NCBI RefSeq assembly: GCF_900102055.1
Contig: NZ_FNBA01000001.1
Span: forward strand, 496,001 to 560,000
Direction: 5' to 3'
DNA length: 64,000 bases
DNA from: Ulvibacter litoralis
Lineage (GTDB): Bacteria > Bacteroidota > Bacteroidia > Flavobacteriales > Flavobacteriaceae
Below, piece by piece: positions 43,896 through 52,742 of the stretch. Each line of letters opens with the position of its first letter. Positions within the stretch are counted from its first letter, which is position 1. A program made the position numbers and the translations under genes. The notes under the pieces were generated by a model that made no database searches, was not told the origin of the DNA, and saw only the letters and a program-made list of their open reading frames with translations.

Positions 43896-44711
43896 TTATT
43901 GATAAATCACATTAAATTGTCCCAATGTAATGGTACTATTAGCTGTTTGTATATAAAATGTGCCTTTGATACGATTTCTAGCGGTGTCGTGTGAAAAAAC
44001 AATTAAATTCCCTGAAAGCGCATCTTCAGACCCCGTTCCATCACGATAGGAAATAGTAATACCCTCTTCTGGCAACACAACACTTCCTGTTTCAATATCT
44101 AATGGTAATTTTATTAAAATTGATCTATTTGTTGTTCCTCCGGTGATCACAATTGAATCGACTGTTTCGATTGCTGTAACAGTTACTGGATTGAAAGGAT
44201 TGTCATCAATATGTGCTAAAAATGTACCCGCATTAGCCGCAGGGTCTTCCGGATCGATAACAGGTTCTTCATATCTTTTTACAGGTGCTTCAAAAAAGAT
44301 TCCTCTTTGTGCCACCAATGTATCCACACCTTCTATGACTGCTGTAAAATCAAAAGTTCCAGAAATATTTCCTGCAGTTTCATCATAGTTACTAATTACA
44401 ACAGTACCACTTCCGTAAGGATTGGTAAAATAAGTATCACCGCTTGCTCTTTCAAAAGAAGCGTAATTAGCACTACTTCCGCCCAGCCCATACGACCGAA
44501 CTCCAATACTACTCACTTTTATGGTAAGCGTTTCACGCTGAGTAACACCTTGTATTAAATACGTACCATCCTCATTCTCTGAAACGCGGGCGTCTATAGC
44601 CTTAAAAAAAGACCCGTCTAATTGAGCTTGTAATGCAGGATCATTTGTTTCAGTATTTTCACAGCTTGAAAATACGATGGCGAATAAAAAAAATAATAGC
44701 AAATGTTTCAT
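43896..44711 (-). CDS. Lipoprotein (DUF6252-like)
   Basis: A 271-residue lipoprotein, signal MKHLLLFFLFAIVFSSCEN with lipobox cysteine at residue 17. The first repeat segment (FFKAIDARVSENEDGTYLIQGV, then GSGTVVISNYDETAGNISGTFDF) and the second (NPFNPVTVTAIETVDSIVITG, then HDTARNRIKGTFYI) look like two related domains, each with an N/R-x-I-x-GTF strand. This pattern is that of DUF6252-type proteins in Flavobacteriaceae. Function unknown; probably located in the outer membrane. It is divergent from rpsP. Confidence 0.75.
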   Translation of the reverse strand: MKHLLLFFLFAIVFSSCENTETNDPALQAQLDGSFFKAIDARVSENEDGTYLIQGVTQRETLTIKVSSIGVRSYGLGGSSANYASFERASGDTYFTNPYGSGTVVISNYDETAGNISGTFDFTAVIEGVDTLVAQRGIFFEAPVKRYEEPVIDPEDPAANAGTFLAHIDDNPFNPVTVTAIETVDSIVITGGTTNRSILIKLPLDIETGSVVLPEEGITISYRDGTGSEDALSGNLIVFSHDTARNRIKGTFYIQTANSTITLGQFNVIYQ

Positions 44712-44764
44712 GGGGGCTAATTATTTGATATAAAGTGCAAATGTAAAATAAAAAGTGCAATCTA

Positions 44765-44796
44765 TTGAATTTCAATAAAAAAATATAATATCTTTG
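44765..44796 (+). promoter_or_regulatory. Promoter of rpsP-rimM-trmN6
   Basis: TTG at 44765-44767 (-33 element) and TATCTTTG at 44789-44796 (-7 element, TAnnTTTG), 21 nt apart, fit the Bacteroidota promoter pattern, 45 nt upstream of the rpsP start codon. Confidence 0.75.
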
Positions 44797-44841
44797 CAGG
44801 CTAAATTATAATCGAGGTCGAGAACCTCAAAAATTAATTCT

Positions 44842-45414
44842 ATGCCTGTAAAAATTAGATTACAAAGACATGGTAAAAAAGGGAAACCTTTTTACTGGAT
44901 CGTAGCAGCAGATGCACGTTCAAAAAGAGATGGTAAATACTTAGACAAATTAGGTATCTACAACCCAACTGTAAACCCAGCACAAATTGAACTTGATGTT
45001 GATGGTGCAGTTAAATGGCTTCAAAACGGGGCGCAACCAACAGACACAGCTAGAGCAATTCTTTCTTACAAAGGTGCTTTAATGAAAAACCATTTAGTTG
45101 GTGGTGTTCGTAAAGGTGCATTAACCGAAGAACAAGCTGAAGAAAAATTCAATGCTTGGGTAGAAGAAAAAGCAAAAACGGTTGACAACAAACGTTCTAA
45201 ACTTTCTGACGCCAAAGACAAAGTAAAAGCTGAAGCATTAGCTGCTGAAAAAGCAATTAATGAGAAGCGTGCTGCAGATGCTGCCGCTGCTGCTGCTCCT
45301 GCTGTAGAAGAAGTAACTGAAGAAGCTGTTGAAGCAACTGAAGAAGCTCCTGCTGCTGAAGGGACTGCATTAGACCAAGCTGCTGCTGAAGCAAAAGAAG
45401 AAACTAAAGAATAA
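44842..45414 (+). CDS. rpsP: 30S ribosomal protein S16 with C-terminal extension
   Basis: Ribosomal protein S16: residues 1-80 carry the family sequence (KIRLQRHGKKGKPFYWIVAAD, KLGIYNPTVNPAQIELD, WLQNGAQPTDTA). At 190 residues it is about twice the usual length because of an Ala/Glu/Lys-rich tail (about 110-190) rich in EA-type repeats, such as EEAVEATEEAPAAEG. Such tails are usual in Bacteroidota S16. It starts the rpsP-rimM-trmN6 operon. Confidence 0.96.
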   Translation: MPVKIRLQRHGKKGKPFYWIVAADARSKRDGKYLDKLGIYNPTVNPAQIELDVDGAVKWLQNGAQPTDTARAILSYKGALMKNHLVGGVRKGALTEEQAEEKFNAWVEEKAKTVDNKRSKLSDAKDKVKAEALAAEKAINEKRAADAAAAAAPAVEEVTEEAVEATEEAPAAEGTALDQAAAEAKEETKE

Positions 45415-45424
45415 TTTTTAGACG

Positions 45425-45949
45425 ATGCAAAAGGAGAACTGTTTCTACTTAGGCAAAGTCGTTAAAAAATATAGCTTTAAAGGGGAAATTCTCGTAAAAT
45501 TAGATACAGACGAACCCGAACTTTTTACTAAAATGGAATCAGTTTTTGTGGAACAACACAAAAACTTGGTTCCATTTTTTATTGTAAAAAGTTCCCTGCA
45601 CAAATCGCAATTGCTTCGAATTAAATTTGAAGATGTTGACACCGAAGCCGCTGCAGATGCTTTATTAGGAACCGAATTATACGTTCCGCTAACTTTTTTA
45701 CCGAAACTGACCGGAAATAAATTTTACTACCACGAAATTATCGGGTTTACCGTAGAAGATGTTTCCTTCGGAATGGTAGGAACAATAACAGGAGTAAACG
45801 ACACCACTTCGCAAGCCTTGTTTGAAATAGATCGTGATGGAACACAAATCTTGATTCCGATAAACGATTTATTTATTAAAAATGTAGATCGAGACAAAAA
45901 CAACATTCTTATGGATGTTCCTGATGGCTTGATCGAACTCTACCTATAA
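45425..45949 (+). CDS. rimM: Ribosome maturation factor RimM
   Basis: A 174-residue protein with the N-terminal RimM domain (FYLGKVVKKYSFKGEILVKL) and the C-terminal PRC-barrel (FYYHEIIGFTVEDVSFG, then ILIPINDLFIKNVDRDKNNI, and VPDGLIELY at the end). RimM binds S19 and helps 30S assembly. It begins 10 nt after rpsP and ends at 45949, overlapping the next gene's start by 1 nt (TAATG), so translation is coupled. Confidence 0.95.
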   Translation: MQKENCFYLGKVVKKYSFKGEILVKLDTDEPELFTKMESVFVEQHKNLVPFFIVKSSLHKSQLLRIKFEDVDTEAAADALLGTELYVPLTFLPKLTGNKFYYHEIIGFTVEDVSFGMVGTITGVNDTTSQALFEIDRDGTQILIPINDLFIKNVDRDKNNILMDVPDGLIELYL

Positions 45950-46662
45950 TGTCACTTCCTTTTCAATTTAAAGAGTTTACCATTGCTCAAGATCGCTGTG
46001 CCATGAAAATTGGTACCGATGGCGTTCTACTAGGTGCTTGGACGTCTATTGAGAACAATCCGAACTCTATATTAGACCTGGGTACAGGAACTGGAATTAT
46101 CGCTTTACAGTTAGCGCAACGAAGTTATTGCGACCAAATTGACGCCGTCGAAATTGATACCGATGCCTACGAGCAATGCACCGATAATTTTGAAAACTCA
46201 CCTTGGGCCGATCGATTGTTTTGCTACCACGCCTCTGCACAAGAGTTTGCAATGGAAATTGAAGAATCGTATGATTTGATTGTTTCGAATCCGCCGTTTT
46301 ATTCTGAAGACTACAAAACAGACGACAAAGCAAGAGATACCGCTCGATTTACCGATGCGCTTCCTTTTGAACATCTTATTGGATGTGTACATCAATTACT
46401 TTCTGAAGCAGGTACGTTTGCACTCATCCTTCCGAAGAAAGAAGAAGAAAATTTTATTTCTATGGCTGCGGAAGCGGGATTATTTCCGAAGCGAATTTGT
46501 AGGGTTAAAGGCACCCCTACTTCCGAAGAAAAAAGAAGTATGATAACGTTTACCTTTCAAAAAACCAGTCCGAAATTAGAGTCGCTTACTCTCGAAATCT
46601 CAAGGCACGAATACACAGAAGACTACAAAAATTTAGTAAAGGATTTTTATTTAAAAATGTAG
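45949..46662 (+). CDS. trmN6: tRNA1(Val) (adenine37-N6)-methyltransferase, TrmN6-like
   Basis: A 237-residue SAM-dependent methyltransferase. Motif I is LDLGTGTGIIALQLAQ, and the catalytic motif is LIVSNPPFYSED (NPPF). The N-terminus FKEFTIAQDRCAMKIGTDGVLLGAW is typical of the YfiC/TrmN6 group, which methylates A37 of tRNA1(Val). It overlaps rimM by one nucleotide. Other substrates in the same N6-adenine group cannot be excluded. Confidence 0.9.
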   Translation: MSLPFQFKEFTIAQDRCAMKIGTDGVLLGAWTSIENNPNSILDLGTGTGIIALQLAQRSYCDQIDAVEIDTDAYEQCTDNFENSPWADRLFCYHASAQEFAMEIEESYDLIVSNPPFYSEDYKTDDKARDTARFTDALPFEHLIGCVHQLLSEAGTFALILPKKEEENFISMAAEAGLFPKRICRVKGTPTSEEKRSMITFTFQKTSPKLESLTLEISRHEYTEDYKNLVKDFYLKM

Positions 46663-46683
46663 GTCTTTAAACAGGTGATTTTT

Positions 46684-46691
46684 TACATTTG
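46684..46691 (+). promoter_or_regulatory. Putative -7 box of the acyl-CoA dehydrogenase gene
   Basis: TACATTTG fits TAnnTTTG and lies 20 nt before the start codon. The gap after trmN6 is only 49 nt. Confidence 0.5.
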
Positions 46692-46711
46692 TAGTACTAA
46701 AATCGAAACTG

Positions 46712-47890
46712 ATGAAACCTGATTTATTTGAAGCTCCTGATTATTACAATCTTGACGACTTACTTACAGACGAACATAAACTTGTACGTGATGCTGCCCG
46801 TGAATGGGTAAAGCGTGACGTATCTCCTATTATAGAAGACTACGCTCAAAAAGCGGAATTTCCAACACAAATTATTAACGGATTAGCAAACATTGGTGCT
46901 TTCGGACCTTATATTCCTGAAGAATACGGTGGTGCTGGTTTAGACCAAATTTCATACGGTCTTATCATGCAAGAGATAGAACGTGGTGATAGCGGTGTAC
47001 GTAGTACTGCATCGGTACAATCGTCACTAGTAATGTATCCAATCTGGAAATACGGAAACGAAGATCAACGTAAAAAATACTTACCAAAATTAGCTTCTGG
47101 TGAATGGATGGGATGTTTCGGTTTAACCGAACCTGACCACGGAAGTAATCCTGGTGGAATGGTTACCAACTTTAAAGATATGGGCGACCACTATCTTTTA
47201 AACGGAGCCAAAATGTGGATTAGCAACGCTCCTTTTGCACAAGTGGCAGTGGTGTGGGCTAAAAATGAAGAAGGACGTATTCACGGATTAATCGTTGAAC
47301 GCGGTATGGAAGGATTTAGTACGCCAGAAACACATAACAAATGGTCACTACGAGCGTCTTCAACGGGAGAGCTTATTTTTGACAATGTAAAAGTGCCGAA
47401 AGAAAACTTATTACCGAACAAATCTGGTTTGGGTGCGCCACTTGGCTGTCTAGATTCTGCACGTTTTGGAATTGCTTGGGGCGCTATTGGAGCAGCAATG
47501 GATTGCTACGATACAGCCTTGCGTTATTCGAAAGAAAGAATTCAATTTGGAAAACCAATCGGACAATTTCAATTGCAACAAAAGAAACTGGCCGAAATGA
47601 TTACCGAAATTACCAAAGCACAATTATTAACGTGGCGTTTGGGTGTATTACGCAACGAAGACAGAGCAACTTCTGCTCAAATCTCGATGGCGAAACGCAA
47701 CAATGTAGACATGGCGATAAACATTGCTCGTGAAGCAAGACAAATGTTAGGCGGTATGGGTATTACTGGCGAATACAGTATTATGCGTCACTCTATGAAC
47801 CTTGAAAGTGTAATCACGTACGAAGGAACACACGACATTCACTTGTTAATTACAGGTATGGACGTAACAGGTTTAAACGCGTTTAAATAA
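46712..47890 (+). CDS. Acyl-CoA dehydrogenase, glutaryl-CoA dehydrogenase-like
   Basis: A 392-residue flavoprotein. Segments shared with the glutaryl-CoA dehydrogenase group are FGLTEPDHGSNPGGM, HNKWSLRASSTGELIFDNVKVP, RFGIAWGAIGAAMDCYDTAL and a C-terminal VITYEGTHDIHLLITG, where Glu in YEGTHD is the catalytic base. The reaction is FAD-linked alpha,beta-dehydrogenation of glutaryl-CoA with decarboxylation to crotonyl-CoA (lysine/tryptophan degradation) if the group assignment holds. Followed by an intrinsic terminator, so it is a single-gene unit. Confidence 0.9.
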   Translation: MKPDLFEAPDYYNLDDLLTDEHKLVRDAAREWVKRDVSPIIEDYAQKAEFPTQIINGLANIGAFGPYIPEEYGGAGLDQISYGLIMQEIERGDSGVRSTASVQSSLVMYPIWKYGNEDQRKKYLPKLASGEWMGCFGLTEPDHGSNPGGMVTNFKDMGDHYLLNGAKMWISNAPFAQVAVVWAKNEEGRIHGLIVERGMEGFSTPETHNKWSLRASSTGELIFDNVKVPKENLLPNKSGLGAPLGCLDSARFGIAWGAIGAAMDCYDTALRYSKERIQFGKPIGQFQLQQKKLAEMITEITKAQLLTWRLGVLRNEDRATSAQISMAKRNNVDMAINIAREARQMLGGMGITGEYSIMRHSMNLESVITYEGTHDIHLLITGMDVTGLNAFK

Positions 47891-47919
47891 TAGCACCCCT
47901 ATTATTAAACTTATCTTAA

Positions 47920-47943
47920 AGGCTTCACTTCTTAGTGAAGCCT
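47920..47943 (+). terminator. Intrinsic terminator after the acyl-CoA dehydrogenase gene
   Basis: Perfect 10-bp stem AGGCTTCACT / AGTGAAGCCT with a TTCT loop, followed by T-rich sequence. Confidence 0.9.
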
Positions 47944-47966
47944 ATTTATTTTTGTGATAAAAAACT

Positions 47967-48743
47967 ATGATTTCTGAACTAAACAAACGCATTACACCCT
48001 ACCGAAACACTCTAATAAATCACCCGTTATATAGTGAAATAAAAACGCCAGAACACTTAAAACTCTTTATGGAGTATCATGTTTTTGCCGTTTGGGATTT
48101 TATGTCGTTACTGAAAGCACTTCAAAATGGATTAACGTGTACCACCTTACCTTGGAAACCTGTTGGAAATCCAGAAACGCGCTATCTAATTAACGAAATT
48201 GTTTTAGCTGAAGAAACCGACATCAATAGACATGGAGAACGCGAAAGTCATTTTGAAATGTACCTTAACGCGATGAAAAAATCGAATGCAGAAACAAGTA
48301 ATATTCTTTCATTTTTAAAAGCTTCGGAAACTGAAAAAGATATTTTAAAGCTGATAGATACACATCCTATTCCCGCAGCTGTTAAAACCTTTTTACGTTT
48401 TACTTTTGAAACTATTTCAGAAGGAAAAATGCACAAAATAGCGGCTGCTTTCACCTTCGGAAGAGAAGATTTAATTCCGCAAATGTTCTCATCTATCATT
48501 GAAAAGATTCAGCAAAACTTTCCAAAACATGACCTTACAGATTTTAAGTATTACTTTGACCGTCATATTGAACTGGACGAAGACGAACATGGTCCGATGG
48601 CCCTGCAAATGGTTACACAGCTTTGCGGAAACGACGGAAAAAAATGGCGCGAAGTAGAACAAGTTACCGTTGCTTCCCTAGAAGCAAGAGAAGCCCTTTG
48701 GGAAGGCATCCTTTCAGAAATATTGAACCCTAAACTTGCATAG
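47967..48743 (+). CDS. DUF3050 family protein (heme-oxygenase-like fold)
   Basis: A 258-residue protein with the DUF3050 signatures: LKLFMEYHVFAVWDFMSLLKALQ, CTTLPWKPVGNPETRYLINEIVL, EIVLAEETDINRHG and YYFDRHIELDEDEHGPMAL. Conserved Glu/His residues in these segments could bind a di-metal centre, as in heme-oxygenase-like diiron oxidases, but this is not proven. Function unknown. It is 40 nt upstream of the metallophosphoesterase gene on the same strand. Confidence 0.87.
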   Translation: MISELNKRITPYRNTLINHPLYSEIKTPEHLKLFMEYHVFAVWDFMSLLKALQNGLTCTTLPWKPVGNPETRYLINEIVLAEETDINRHGERESHFEMYLNAMKKSNAETSNILSFLKASETEKDILKLIDTHPIPAAVKTFLRFTFETISEGKMHKIAAAFTFGREDLIPQMFSSIIEKIQQNFPKHDLTDFKYYFDRHIELDEDEHGPMALQMVTQLCGNDGKKWREVEQVTVASLEAREALWEGILSEILNPKLA

Positions 48744-48783
48744 CTGCAATCCCATAGTGTATCTTTAAACAAAAGAAAAAGGT

Positions 48784-49680
48784 ATGTCCTCTCAAACCAG
48801 AATCAGTCGTGCCTACGATACGGCACGACGAATCTCATTTAACGACGATTCGAAATTCGTGATTTTTAGCGATTGTCATCGGGGTGACAATAGTTTTGCA
48901 GACGATTTTGCCAACAACAGAAATATCTATTTTCACGCCCTTCAGCATTACTACAATGAAGGGCACACCTATTGCGAAATAGGAGATGGCGACGAGCTCT
49001 GGGAAAACATAGAGTTTAAATCAATATTTGAAGCGCATAAAAACGTGTACGATTTAATGCGTCTTTTTTTTGTGGAAGGAAGGTTACATCGTTTGGTTGG
49101 GAATCATGATATGGTCTATCGAAACAAGCGTTTTGTAGAAAAAAATTTACACAGCTATTTTGATAAAGTGACTGCCAAAGACGTTCCGTTATTTCCAGGT
49201 ATTTCATTTCCTGAAGGCTTGGTTTTAAACCATGAAACCACGGGCCAAGAACTCTTTTTCTTGCATGGGCATCAAGCCGATTGGATGAACTATCGCGGTT
49301 GGAAATTTAATCGCTTTATGGTACGAGCCGTATGGCGACAATTGCAAATTTTTGGAATAGGAGATCCAACCAGTCCCGCTAAAAACTATAAAGAGCTTAT
49401 AAAAGTAGAACGACGCACCAAAAAATGGATTGCTGCAAACAAAAATATTTTCACGGTCATTGGACACACGCATCGCCCTCGTTTTCCAGAGCCAGGAGAC
49501 ATTGCTTTTTTTAACGATGGAAGCTGTGTACACCCAAGAAGTATTACAGGTTTAGAGATAGAAAATGGAGAAATCTCGTTAATAAAGTGGCAAATAGCAA
49601 CCACCAAAGACGGAACTCTTAAAGTGATTCGAGTATTGCTAGAAGGGCCGCAGAAGCTAATAGATTATAAAACAGAATAG
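48784..49680 (+). CDS. Calcineurin-like metallophosphoesterase
   Basis: A 298-residue protein with the metal-ligand motifs of calcineurin-like phosphatases: FSDCHRGDNS (Asp30, His32), GDGDELWEN, RLVGNHDMVYR (GNHD), LHGHQADW and IGHTHRPRF (GHTH). There is no signal peptide. The substrate is unknown. It resembles UDP-2,3-diacylglucosamine-type hydrolases in motif spacing, but the sequence does not decide. It is convergent with the TPR protein gene; the gap is 16 nt. Confidence 0.88.
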   Translation: MSSQTRISRAYDTARRISFNDDSKFVIFSDCHRGDNSFADDFANNRNIYFHALQHYYNEGHTYCEIGDGDELWENIEFKSIFEAHKNVYDLMRLFFVEGRLHRLVGNHDMVYRNKRFVEKNLHSYFDKVTAKDVPLFPGISFPEGLVLNHETTGQELFFLHGHQADWMNYRGWKFNRFMVRAVWRQLQIFGIGDPTSPAKNYKELIKVERRTKKWIAANKNIFTVIGHTHRPRFPEPGDIAFFNDGSCVHPRSITGLEIENGEISLIKWQIATTKDGTLKVIRVLLEGPQKLIDYKTE

Positions 49681-49696
49681 CCTTACTGCACACTCC

Positions 49697-50833
49697 TTAC
49701 AGCTCCCTATCTTGTGCCAATGTTGCGTCGAAACTAGTTGCATTTCGGTTGCTTTTCGCAACCTTTCTGTGTTCCAATTCTTCTTTAAGTAATTTTTCTT
49801 GAACAGCTTGCATCTCTTTTGAAATTCTAATGATTTTTAATTGACGGAATAGCAATACCGTTATGAGCACTGCCCCAATGGCAACTAAAATATAAATAAA
49901 ATTTGTAAGTGTTGTTTTTTGAGAGGCTAAGGCTAGCTTTTCTCGATTTTTTGAAAGCTCCGAATTAAGTTCTAATATTTCAACTTTACTCAGCTCTTTG
50001 GCAGTACGCAAGCTATCTCGTAACACAGCGTGTTCCTTATAATATGTTAACGCTTCTTCATAATTTTCTTCCTGTTTATAAAGAGTATATAAAAGTTCTG
50101 AAGCTTCAGATACTGCTTTAAGGTTGTCGTCTTCTTTGGCTAATTTTAAAGACAATAAAGCTTCTTTTTTTGCTTCCTCTTGATTCTGAAGCGCTAAAAA
50201 AACGCGCCCATAATTTAGATGCACAGAAGCAAAATCCATCTCTAACAACTCTAACAATTCTAGTGACCGTTCTAGATACGATCGAGAAGTTTCAATCTCC
50301 CCATTTAAAAAAGAGGTTTCTCCTAAATTGATATAATCTATTGCGAGTCCGATAGAATCATTTTCTCGCAACGAAATTTCAATAGCCCTCTCGTAATTGT
50401 CTTTTGCATTTGGAAAATCTTTCATATCCAAATAAAGACCTCCAATGTTGCTATAAATTACACTTAAGTTTCTGCTATCTCCTAATTTTAGTACAATATC
50501 TCTCGTTGCCTTGTATTTTTGAAGTGCCATTTCAAAATTCCCCAAAGAGGTATAAATCAGACCCAAATTAAACAAAGCTCTTCCTTCTTCGTCTTCATTA
50601 TCATGCTCTTTGGCTAGAGAATACGCTTTTTCTGTATAATAAAAAGCACTGTCATGGTAAATCTGACTGTCAAAATAGCGCTCGCCGATAGTACCCAATA
50701 ATTCAATAGTACGTTCTGGATTGGTTTCCTTTTGAAGTAAAAATGTGAGGCTATCAATGGCTCTCTGTTGCCCAATAGCTGGTACAGCAAATAGAAGTAT
50801 TAATAAGAATAAACCTTTAAATTTAAAAAGCAT
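49697..50833 (-). CDS. Exported tetratricopeptide-repeat protein with C-terminal membrane segment
   Basis: A 378-residue protein. It has a signal peptide (MLFKFKGLFLLILLFAVPAIGQQ), six or more TPR-like helix pairs (for example ALFNLGLIYTSLGNFEMALQKY and IGGLYLDMKDFPNAKDNYE), a coiled coil and a transmembrane helix (TNFIYILVAIGAVLITVLLF, about 305-325). A short cytoplasmic tail follows. The layout matches TPR sensor proteins that carry a LuxR-type HTH or histidine kinase domain after the membrane helix, but here no output domain is present, as if truncated. The final residues (AKSNRNATSFDATLAQDREL) do not look like any domain. Confidence 0.82.
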   Translation of the reverse strand: MLFKFKGLFLLILLFAVPAIGQQRAIDSLTFLLQKETNPERTIELLGTIGERYFDSQIYHDSAFYYTEKAYSLAKEHDNEDEEGRALFNLGLIYTSLGNFEMALQKYKATRDIVLKLGDSRNLSVIYSNIGGLYLDMKDFPNAKDNYERAIEISLRENDSIGLAIDYINLGETSFLNGEIETSRSYLERSLELLELLEMDFASVHLNYGRVFLALQNQEEAKKEALLSLKLAKEDDNLKAVSEASELLYTLYKQEENYEEALTYYKEHAVLRDSLRTAKELSKVEILELNSELSKNREKLALASQKTTLTNFIYILVAIGAVLITVLLFRQLKIIRISKEMQAVQEKLLKEELEHRKVAKSNRNATSFDATLAQDREL

Positions 50834-50914
50834 GCAACTACTTTGAGAAAACCAAATATAGTGTTTTTTAAAAAAGGAGGATTATCCAGTAACTTTGCTT
50901 CAAGACAAGCAATA

Positions 50915-51247
50915 TTAACTTTCAGGAGCCAACGTTACTTTCAAACCTTTCAGTTCAGGATGAATGTGGATTTGGCATCCCAATCTACTGTTCTCTTTTA
51001 CATGAAATGCTTCCGCTAGCATAGCTTCTTCATCATCGCCCATTTCAGGCAATTCAGTATCACTTTCAACATAACACTGGCAAGATGCACACATTGCCAT
51101 TCCGCCACAAATTCCGATGGTACCCTCAGGAGCCAACTCGTACGATCGTACCACCTCCATTAAATTCATGTTCATATCGGTAGGCGCAAGCACTTCATGT
51201 GTCACACCGTCACGATCTACAATGGTAATGTTTATATCTTGTTCCAT
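50915..51247 (-). CDS. 2Fe-2S ferredoxin (adrenodoxin type)
   Basis: A 110-residue [2Fe-2S] ferredoxin. Ligand pattern GICGGMAMCASCQC gives Cys47-x5-Cys53-x2-Cys56, with the fourth ligand Cys91 (SRLGCQI). This is the adrenodoxin-like spacing. It donates electrons, perhaps to iron-sulfur-cluster assembly or to a P450. The reductase at 51377 lies upstream in the same orientation across a REP-like element and is its likely partner. Confidence 0.93.
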   Translation of the reverse strand: MEQDINITIVDRDGVTHEVLAPTDMNMNLMEVVRSYELAPEGTIGICGGMAMCASCQCYVESDTELPEMGDDEEAMLAEAFHVKENSRLGCQIHIHPELKGLKVTLAPES

Positions 51248-51258
51248 ACTACTATTTT

Positions 51259-51373
51259 GGGCGTTTCCTCTTTCGCTACCGCTACAGAGGGGCGGGCTTT
51301 CACTACTCGCTTCAAAAATGCTTTTTCAGAAAACCATTTTTAAAGCTCAAACACACCGTTCAATCCCTAACGC
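51259..51373 (+). repeat. REP-like intergenic element, copy B
   Basis: Begins GGGCGTTTCC, contains GGCGGGCTTTCACTACTCGC, an inverted repeat around AATGCTTTTTCAGAAAACCATT, and ends CCGTTCAATCCCTAACGC. The ends match the inverted copy at 39249-39363 closely. It separates ferredoxin from ferredoxin reductase. Confidence 0.85.
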
Positions 51374-51376
51374 ACA

Positions 51377-52429
51377 TTAATCGATTGCTTTTACAACTGC
51401 CTTCGGAGCTTCTTTTTTAGTTCCATCAAAGCCCTCTACACCACCAACGGTTGTGTATTTCATCACATATCGCTTATCTGGATAAATACGCTGAAAAGCG
51501 CTCTGACACATCAAGGTTGCTTCGTGAAACCCACAAAGTATCAGTTTTAATTTCCCTGGATACGTATTTACATCCCCAATGGCATAAATACCCGGAATAT
51601 TGGTTTGATAATCTAAGCTATTATCTACTTTAATGGCATTTTTTTCAATTTCTAATCCCCAATCGGCAATCGGCCCTAATTTAGGCGCCAAACCAAACAA
51701 CGGAATAAAAGCATCGCATGCCAATGTAAACTCTTCAGCTTCTTTTTTAATTACAACTCCTTCAACTTTATCTTCTCCTACCAATCCTACTACTTCAGCA
51801 GGTGTCACTAAATTTATTTTTCCAAGATTTTTTAATTCCTGAACTTTTTCAACACTATCTAACGCACCTCTAAATTCGTTTCTTCTGTGAATTAACGTGA
51901 CACTTTCAGCAATATCGGTTAGAAAAATGCTCCAATCCAACGCAGAGTCACCTCCACCAGAAATAACCACATTTTTATTGCGATACACTTCCGGATCACG
52001 AATCATATAGCTAACGCCTTTGTCTTCGTAAGCATCGATGCCTGAAATAGGTGGTTTTCTAGGTTCAAAACTCCCTAAACCTCCTGCAATAGCAACTACA
52101 GGAGCGTGGTGTTTTGTTCCTTTAGAAGTGGTTACGATAAACGTACCATCATCTAATTTGTCGATAGTCTCAGCACGTTCGCCTAAGGTAAATCCTGGTT
52201 GAAAAGGCTCAATCTGCTTCATCAAATTGTCTACCAAATCTCCTGCAAGAACTTCAGGAAAGGCTGGAATATCGTAAATAGGTTTTTTGGGATATATCTC
52301 CGAGCATTGTCCGCCAGGCTGTGGCAATGCATCTATTAAATGGCACTTTAATTTTAATAATCCTGCTTCAAAAACGGTAAAAAGACCTGTTGGCCCTGCG
52401 CCAATTATAAGTATGTCTGTTTCTATCAT
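51377..52429 (-). CDS. Ferredoxin-NADP reductase, thioredoxin-reductase-like
   Basis: A 350-residue FAD/NAD(P)H protein. FAD site GAGPTGLFTVFEAGLL (about 8-23), NAD(P) site VVISGGGDSALDW, and C-terminal YAIGDVNTYPGKLKLILCGFHEA. It lacks the CxxC redox pair of true thioredoxin reductase, and QPGGQCSEIYPKKPIYDIPAFPE is the hallmark of the TrxR-like ferredoxin-NADP(+) reductases of Bacteroidota and Firmicutes. It should reduce the neighbouring ferredoxin. The stop codon lies about 4 nt from a REP-like element. Confidence 0.92.
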   Translation of the reverse strand: MIETDILIIGAGPTGLFTVFEAGLLKLKCHLIDALPQPGGQCSEIYPKKPIYDIPAFPEVLAGDLVDNLMKQIEPFQPGFTLGERAETIDKLDDGTFIVTTSKGTKHHAPVVAIAGGLGSFEPRKPPISGIDAYEDKGVSYMIRDPEVYRNKNVVISGGGDSALDWSIFLTDIAESVTLIHRRNEFRGALDSVEKVQELKNLGKINLVTPAEVVGLVGEDKVEGVVIKKEAEEFTLACDAFIPLFGLAPKLGPIADWGLEIEKNAIKVDNSLDYQTNIPGIYAIGDVNTYPGKLKLILCGFHEATLMCQSAFQRIYPDKRYVMKYTTVGGVEGFDGTKKEAPKAVVKAID

Positions 52430-52501
52430 GTAAAACGACCTTGTAATATTTTATTCAAAAGTAAAACTATCCAACTATTTAAAAAGTGATAATTATCACG
52501 T

Positions 52502-52741
52502 TTACGCTACATTAATCACCTCTTCAATTTGAGGCGCATGTTTTTTAATTGTCATTTCTACCCCACTTTTAAGTGTCATCTGATTTACGGAGCAACCCAC
52601 GCATGCACCTTCCAATTGTACCTTCACAATTTTACCATCGTCTATCGATACAAGTGAAATATCACCGCCATCACTTTGTAAAAAAGGTCGAATCTCATCT
52701 AGAGCTGCTTCCACCTTTGTTGTTAGTTCTTGTGTTGTCAT
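52502..52741 (-). CDS. NifU C-terminal domain protein (Fe-S scaffold)
   Basis: A 79-residue NfuA/NifU-type scaffold protein with DEIRPFLQSDGGDISLVSIDDGK and the Cys-x-x-Cys cluster site GACVGCSVNQMTLKSG. It assembles or transfers [4Fe-4S] clusters. It starts 1 nt after the Mrp stop codon on the same strand, and the two belong to one iron-sulfur transfer operon. Confidence 0.95.
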   Translation of the reverse strand: MTTQELTTKVEAALDEIRPFLQSDGGDISLVSIDDGKIVKVQLEGACVGCSVNQMTLKSGVEMTIKKHAPQIEEVINVA

Positions 52742-52742
52742 A

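Noticed and set aside
47967-48743. DUF3050 protein as a heme oxygenase
   Set aside because: The fold may be shared, but no heme-ligand motif of HO-1 type can be assigned from sequence.
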